From the NCBI RefSeq assembly GCF_900091565.1, contig NZ_FMCV01000022.1:1-64000 (forward strand): a stretch of DNA of 64,000 nucleotides. The letters are read 5' to 3'. The translations under genes were made by a program, and so were the position numbers. Below are positions 61,253 to 64,000 of the stretch, piece after piece. The notes beneath the pieces were generated by a model, which made no database searches, had not been told where the DNA came from, and saw only the letters and a program-made list of their open reading frames with translations. How positions within the stretch are numbered: position 1 is the stretch's first letter; the number at the start of each line of letters is the position of its first letter. This stretch comes from Micromonospora marina. Lineage in GTDB: Bacteria; Actinomycetota; Actinomycetes; Mycobacteriales; Micromonosporaceae.

Positions 61253-62073
61253 GGCTTGCCCGCAGGTGTGGCGATCATCGCGAGGGCGGCCCGTCGCGCC
61301 CGCCGCCCGCGCAGCGAGCTGGCCCCGACCAGCAGCAACGCGATCACGAACATGGCCGTCCCGATCACGTTGACCTGCGGTGGGATGCCCCGCTGCGAGG
61401 CGCCCCAGACGTACATCGGGAACGTGACGGTGGTGCCGGCGTTGAAGTTCGTGATGATGAAGTCGTCGAAGCTGAGCGAGAACGCCAGCAGCGCGGCGGC
61501 CACGATGCCGGGTAACACGAGCGGCAGCGTGATCCGGCGGAACGTCTGCCACTCGCTGGCGTACAGGTCCATCGCGGCCTCCTCCAGCCGCCGGTCCATG
61601 CCGGCGAGCCGGGCCTTCACTGTGACCACGACGAACGACACGCAGAACATGACGTGCGCGATGACGATCGTCCAGAAGCCCTGCGGCACCCCGGCGGCGA
61701 CGAAGAGGGCGAGCAGCGAGGTGCCCATCACCAGTTCCGGGGTGGCCATCGGCAGGAAGATGAGCCCGTTGAGCCCGGACCGGCCGCGGAAGCTGTGCCG
61801 GACCAGCGCGAACGCCATCAGCGTGCCGAGCACTGTGGAGGCGGCGGTGGCGATCAGGCCGATCTGCATGCTGCGCACCACCGCGTCGCACATGTCAGCT
61901 GTCGCGCAGGGCTGCTTCCAGTTGTCGAGCGTGAACTCGTTGAAGTCGTAGGAGAGCCGGCTGGAGGGCCGGTTGAGGGACAGACCGGCCACCACCATGA
62001 TCGGCAGCGTCAGGTAGCCGAGGACGAGCAGAGCCACGCCCATCACCCACCGGTCGGCGAGCCAGCGCCGCAT
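61249..62073 (-). CDS. potC: Spermidine/putrescine-type ABC transporter permease PotC
   Basis: 274 aa from ATG 62073, which has GGAGG just upstream; a longer frame to 62109 would translate the intergenic repeat. Six membrane helices and the permease EAA loop EEAAMDLYASEWQTFRRITLPLVLPGI that docks on the ATPase. Second permease of the pair with PotB. Confidence 0.92.
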   Translation of the reverse strand: MRRWLADRWVMGVALLVLGYLTLPIMVVAGLSLNRPSSRLSYDFNEFTLDNWKQPCATADMCDAVVRSMQIGLIATAASTVLGTLMAFALVRHSFRGRSGLNGLIFLPMATPELVMGTSLLALFVAAGVPQGFWTIVIAHVMFCVSFVVVTVKARLAGMDRRLEEAAMDLYASEWQTFRRITLPLVLPGIVAAALLAFSLSFDDFIITNFNAGTTVTFPMYVWGASQRGIPPQVNVIGTAMFVIALLLVGASSLRGRRARRAALAMIATPAGKP

Positions 62074-62089
62074 CAGAGCCTGCCTCCAT

Positions 62090-62131
62090 TCGCGACTGCG
62101 GGGCTCCACTTCGCTGCGCTCCTCGCGCTCA
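62090..62131 (-). repeat. Intercistronic repeat related to the prfB leader element
   Basis: Between the potB stop and the potC start. On the minus strand it contains GCGAGGAGCGCAGCG and GAGCCCCGCAGTC, matching the element duplicated at 9461-9569 (GCGAGGAGTGAGC, GAGCCCCGCAGTC). Confidence 0.75.
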
Positions 62132-63040
62132 TCACAGCACCTCCTCCGTGCCGGCCTTTCGCAGATAGACGAAGACGATCGCCAGGATCGCGGCCATCAG
62201 CAGGAACGACAGCGCCGCGCCCTGCGGATAGTCCAACCGGACCAGGAACGCCGAGTCGATGACGTTGCCGATCATGTACTCGTTCGGCGTGCCGAGCAGC
62301 TCGGCGTTGATGTAGTCGCCGGTGGCCGGGATGAAGAACAGCAGCGTGCCGGCGATCAGGCCGGGCATAGAAAGCGGCAGCGTGACCTTCGCGAACGCGC
62401 GCAGCGGACTCGCGTACAGGTCGCTCGCCGCCTCCAGCAGCCGGGGATCGAGCCGCTCCAGGCTCGCGTACAGCGGCAGCACCAGGAACGGCAGGAAGTT
62501 GTACGTCAGCCCGAGCACCACCGCGATCGGGGTGGCCAGTAGCCGGCCGTCCGGGCCGAGCAGGTGCACGTCGCGCAGCAGCCCGACGAGCGCGCCGTTG
62601 TCCGACAGGATGGTCTTCCAGGCCAGCGTGCGCACCAGGAAGCTGGTGAACATCGGCGCGACCACCGCCACCAGCAGCAGGTTCTTCCACCGGCCGGCCT
62701 TCTGCGCGATCGCGTACGCCAGCGGATAGCCCATCAGCAGCGCGAGCACCAGCGCGATCGCCGAGTAGAGGAAGGACCGGGAGAACTGCGGCCAGTACGC
62801 CTGCAACGCGTCCGGGTAGTTGCCGAACGCCCAGGTCATCGCGTACCCGGTGGTGAGCGAGCCGGACGGGTCGTAGAGGCTGGCGGAGGCGAGCTGCACC
62901 AGCGGGAGCGCGAAGAAGACGAGCAGCCAGGCCGCGCCGGGCAGCAGCAGCAGGTACGGCAGGAGGCGGCTGCGTCCGCGCCGCACCGGCGGCGGCGCCG
63001 GTTTCCCGGCGGAGGCCGGTACGTGGGCCAGCGCGCTCAT
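62132..63040 (-). CDS. potB: Spermidine/putrescine-type ABC transporter permease PotB
   Basis: 302 aa. Six membrane helices and the EAA loop LEAASDLYASPLRAFAKVTLPLSMPGL. The stretch PATGDYINAELLGTPNEYMIGNVI is characteristic of PotB-type permeases. ATG 63040. It is preceded by a 31-bp linker rich in GAGCGAGCGCAGTGAGCG-like sequence after the potA stop. Confidence 0.92.
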   Translation of the reverse strand: MSALAHVPASAGKPAPPPVRRGRSRLLPYLLLLPGAAWLLVFFALPLVQLASASLYDPSGSLTTGYAMTWAFGNYPDALQAYWPQFSRSFLYSAIALVLALLMGYPLAYAIAQKAGRWKNLLLVAVVAPMFTSFLVRTLAWKTILSDNGALVGLLRDVHLLGPDGRLLATPIAVVLGLTYNFLPFLVLPLYASLERLDPRLLEAASDLYASPLRAFAKVTLPLSMPGLIAGTLLFFIPATGDYINAELLGTPNEYMIGNVIDSAFLVRLDYPQGAALSFLLMAAILAIVFVYLRKAGTEEVL

Positions 63041-63071
63041 GCCGCCACTCCGCTTCGCTCACTGCGCTCGC
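63041..63071 (-). repeat. Short GAGCG-rich linker between potA and potB
   Basis: On the minus strand the linker reads GCGAGCGCAGTGAGCGAAGC followed by GGAGTGGCGG. It is like the first half of the potB-potC repeat (ATGAGCGCGAGGAGCGCAGC). It appears to be a degenerate or shortened member of the same family. Confidence 0.5.
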
Positions 63072-64000
63072 TCATGGCAGCGCACCCACCGGCGGCCCGT
63101 CGAGCAGCGGCGCGGTCTGGTCGTCCGCACCGGCGGCCCGAGGCAGCAGGAAAGCGTGCCGCGGATCCCAGTGCGCGGTCACCGCCGTACCGACGGCGAG
63201 CCGCCCGCCCAGCCCGCTGTTAGCGGCGAACGCGGACAGTTCGCTGCCCCACGCGGTGCGCACCAGGTACTGGGTGCTCACCCCGACGTAGGAGGTGTCG
63301 GTGACGACGCCGCCGACGTGCTGGTGCCCGGCCGGCACGCGGTCCGGGCCGTCGGCCAGGTGCAGCTTCTCCGGACGTACGCCGAGGAAGGCCGGACCGT
63401 CGGTGAGCCGGGCCCGGCCGGCGGGCACGGAGTAACGCGCGCCGTGCGCCGTGACCAGCACGTCGTCGGCGGCGCGACCGCCGGCGTCGGCGGCGAGCAG
63501 GTTGGACTGACCGAGGAAGTTCGCCACGAACGCGGTGGCCGGGTACTCGTAGATGTCGGCGGGTGCGCCGAGTTGCTCGATCCGGCCGGCGTTCATCACC
63601 GCGACCGTGTCGGCCATCGTCATGGCCTCCTCCTGGTCGTGGGTGACGTGCACGAACGTGATGCCCACCTCGGTCTGGATCCGCTTCAGCTCGATCTGCA
63701 TCTGCCGGCGCAGCTTGAGGTCGAGCGCGCCGAGCGGTTCGTCGAGCAGCAGCACCTGTGGGTGGTTGATGAGCGCCCGGGCCAGCGCGACGCGCTGCTG
63801 CTGCCCGCCGGAGAGCTGGGCCGGGCGGCGCCGGCCGTACCCTTCGAGCTGGACCAGCGCGAGCATCCGCTCGACCTGGTCGCCCACCTTGCGGATGCCG
63901 CGGCGGCGCAGCCCGAACGCCACGTTCTCGTGGATGTCCAGGTGCGGGAAGAGGGCGTAGCTCTGGAACACGGTGTTGACCGGCCGCCTGTACGGTCGCA
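63072..64000 (-). CDS. potA: Spermidine/putrescine-type ABC transporter ATPase PotA (N terminus outside the window)
   Basis: About 309 residues visible, from RPYRRPVNTVFQSYALFPHL (Q-loop) to the stop. Signature LSGGQQQRVALARAL, Walker B VLLLDEPLGALD, switch histidine in FVHVTHDQEEAM, and a C-terminal TOBE region with FLGVRPEKLHL. Walker A lies beyond the window end. A PotD-like binding protein is not in the window and may be encoded further upstream. Confidence 0.93.
   Translation of the reverse strand, partial: RPYRRPVNTVFQSYALFPHLDIHENVAFGLRRRGIRKVGDQVERMLALVQLEGYGRRRPAQLSGGQQQRVALARALINHPQVLLLDEPLGALDLKLRRQMQIELKRIQTEVGITFVHVTHDQEEAMTMADTVAVMNAGRIEQLGAPADIYEYPATAFVANFLGQSNLLAADAGGRAADDVLVTAHGARYSVPAGRARLTDGPAFLGVRPEKLHLADGPDRVPAGHQHVGGVVTDTSYVGVSTQYLVRTAWGSELSAFAANSGLGGRLAVGTAVTAHWDPRHAFLLPRAAGADDQTAPLLDGPPVGALP

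Overview
The window comes from a high-G+C actinomycete chromosome. The gene set and order (a BldC-like regulator, an Rv3235-type protein next to secA, mtrAB-lpqB, sahH, and a Trm112/SIS/manA block) point to the Micromonosporaceae, most likely Micromonospora or a close relative. This placement is inferred from gene content; no 16S rRNA gene is present. Most of the window is ordinary core genome with tightly packed, often 4-nt-overlapping genes, many GTG starts, and long G/C-rich hairpin terminators without U-tracts.

Layout. 1-5.3 kb: the 3' end of an ISAs1-type transposase, tRNA-Ala(GGC), an AlgH-like protein, a methylthioadenosine phosphorylase, a benzoylformate decarboxylase-like enzyme, a lipoprotein, and a frameshifted hemerythrin-like gene. 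5.5-9.5 kb: a trans-translation and division block on the minus strand (prfB, ftsE, ftsX, smpB, tmRNA). 9.6-15 kb: a PadR regulator, L-glutamate-gamma-semialdehyde dehydrogenase, a membrane protein, a DUF6912-type protein, a small BldC-like regulator and an Rv3235-like gene. 15.2-26.5 kb: secA, two genes carrying four GNAT domains, hpf, comF, lpqB, mtrB, mtrA. This matches the Mycobacterium tuberculosis Rv3235-Rv3246 order. 26.7-33.7 kb: a MoxR/DUF58/DUF4129/DUF4350 operon with SpoIIM and RDD membrane proteins, as in Rv3690-Rv3695. 33.8-40.4 kb: sahH, manA, a CDF transporter, a SIS-domain protein, a Trm112-like protein and a secreted protein.

40.5-48 kb is the accessory region. It holds an endonuclease V gene broken by two 1-nt insertions, then a type VII secretion-style toxin operon: a YbaB-like protein, a WXG100-like protein, a 1410-aa polymorphic toxin with an internal papain-fold deamidase domain and a divergent RelA/SpoT-like C-terminal tip, and an overlapping candidate immunity gene. 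The toxin tip is visibly lower in G+C. Divergent from this operon is a Imm35/YrhB-like + YwqJ-like deaminase + SUKH-3-like fusion.

48-64 kb is mainly amine and aldehyde catabolism: an aldehyde dehydrogenase, a gamma-aminobutyraldehyde dehydrogenase plus 4-aminobutyrate transaminase pair, a GAF regulator/acetaldehyde dehydrogenase/DUF779 unit, a HigBA-like toxin-antitoxin pair whose toxin lacks its middle, and a minus-strand operon potA-potB-potC / FAD amine oxidase / saccharopine dehydrogenase-like / agmatinase. Together these could import polyamines or agmatine, convert them to putrescine and gamma-aminobutyraldehyde, and pass the carbon to GABA and succinate semialdehyde. The window ends inside potA.
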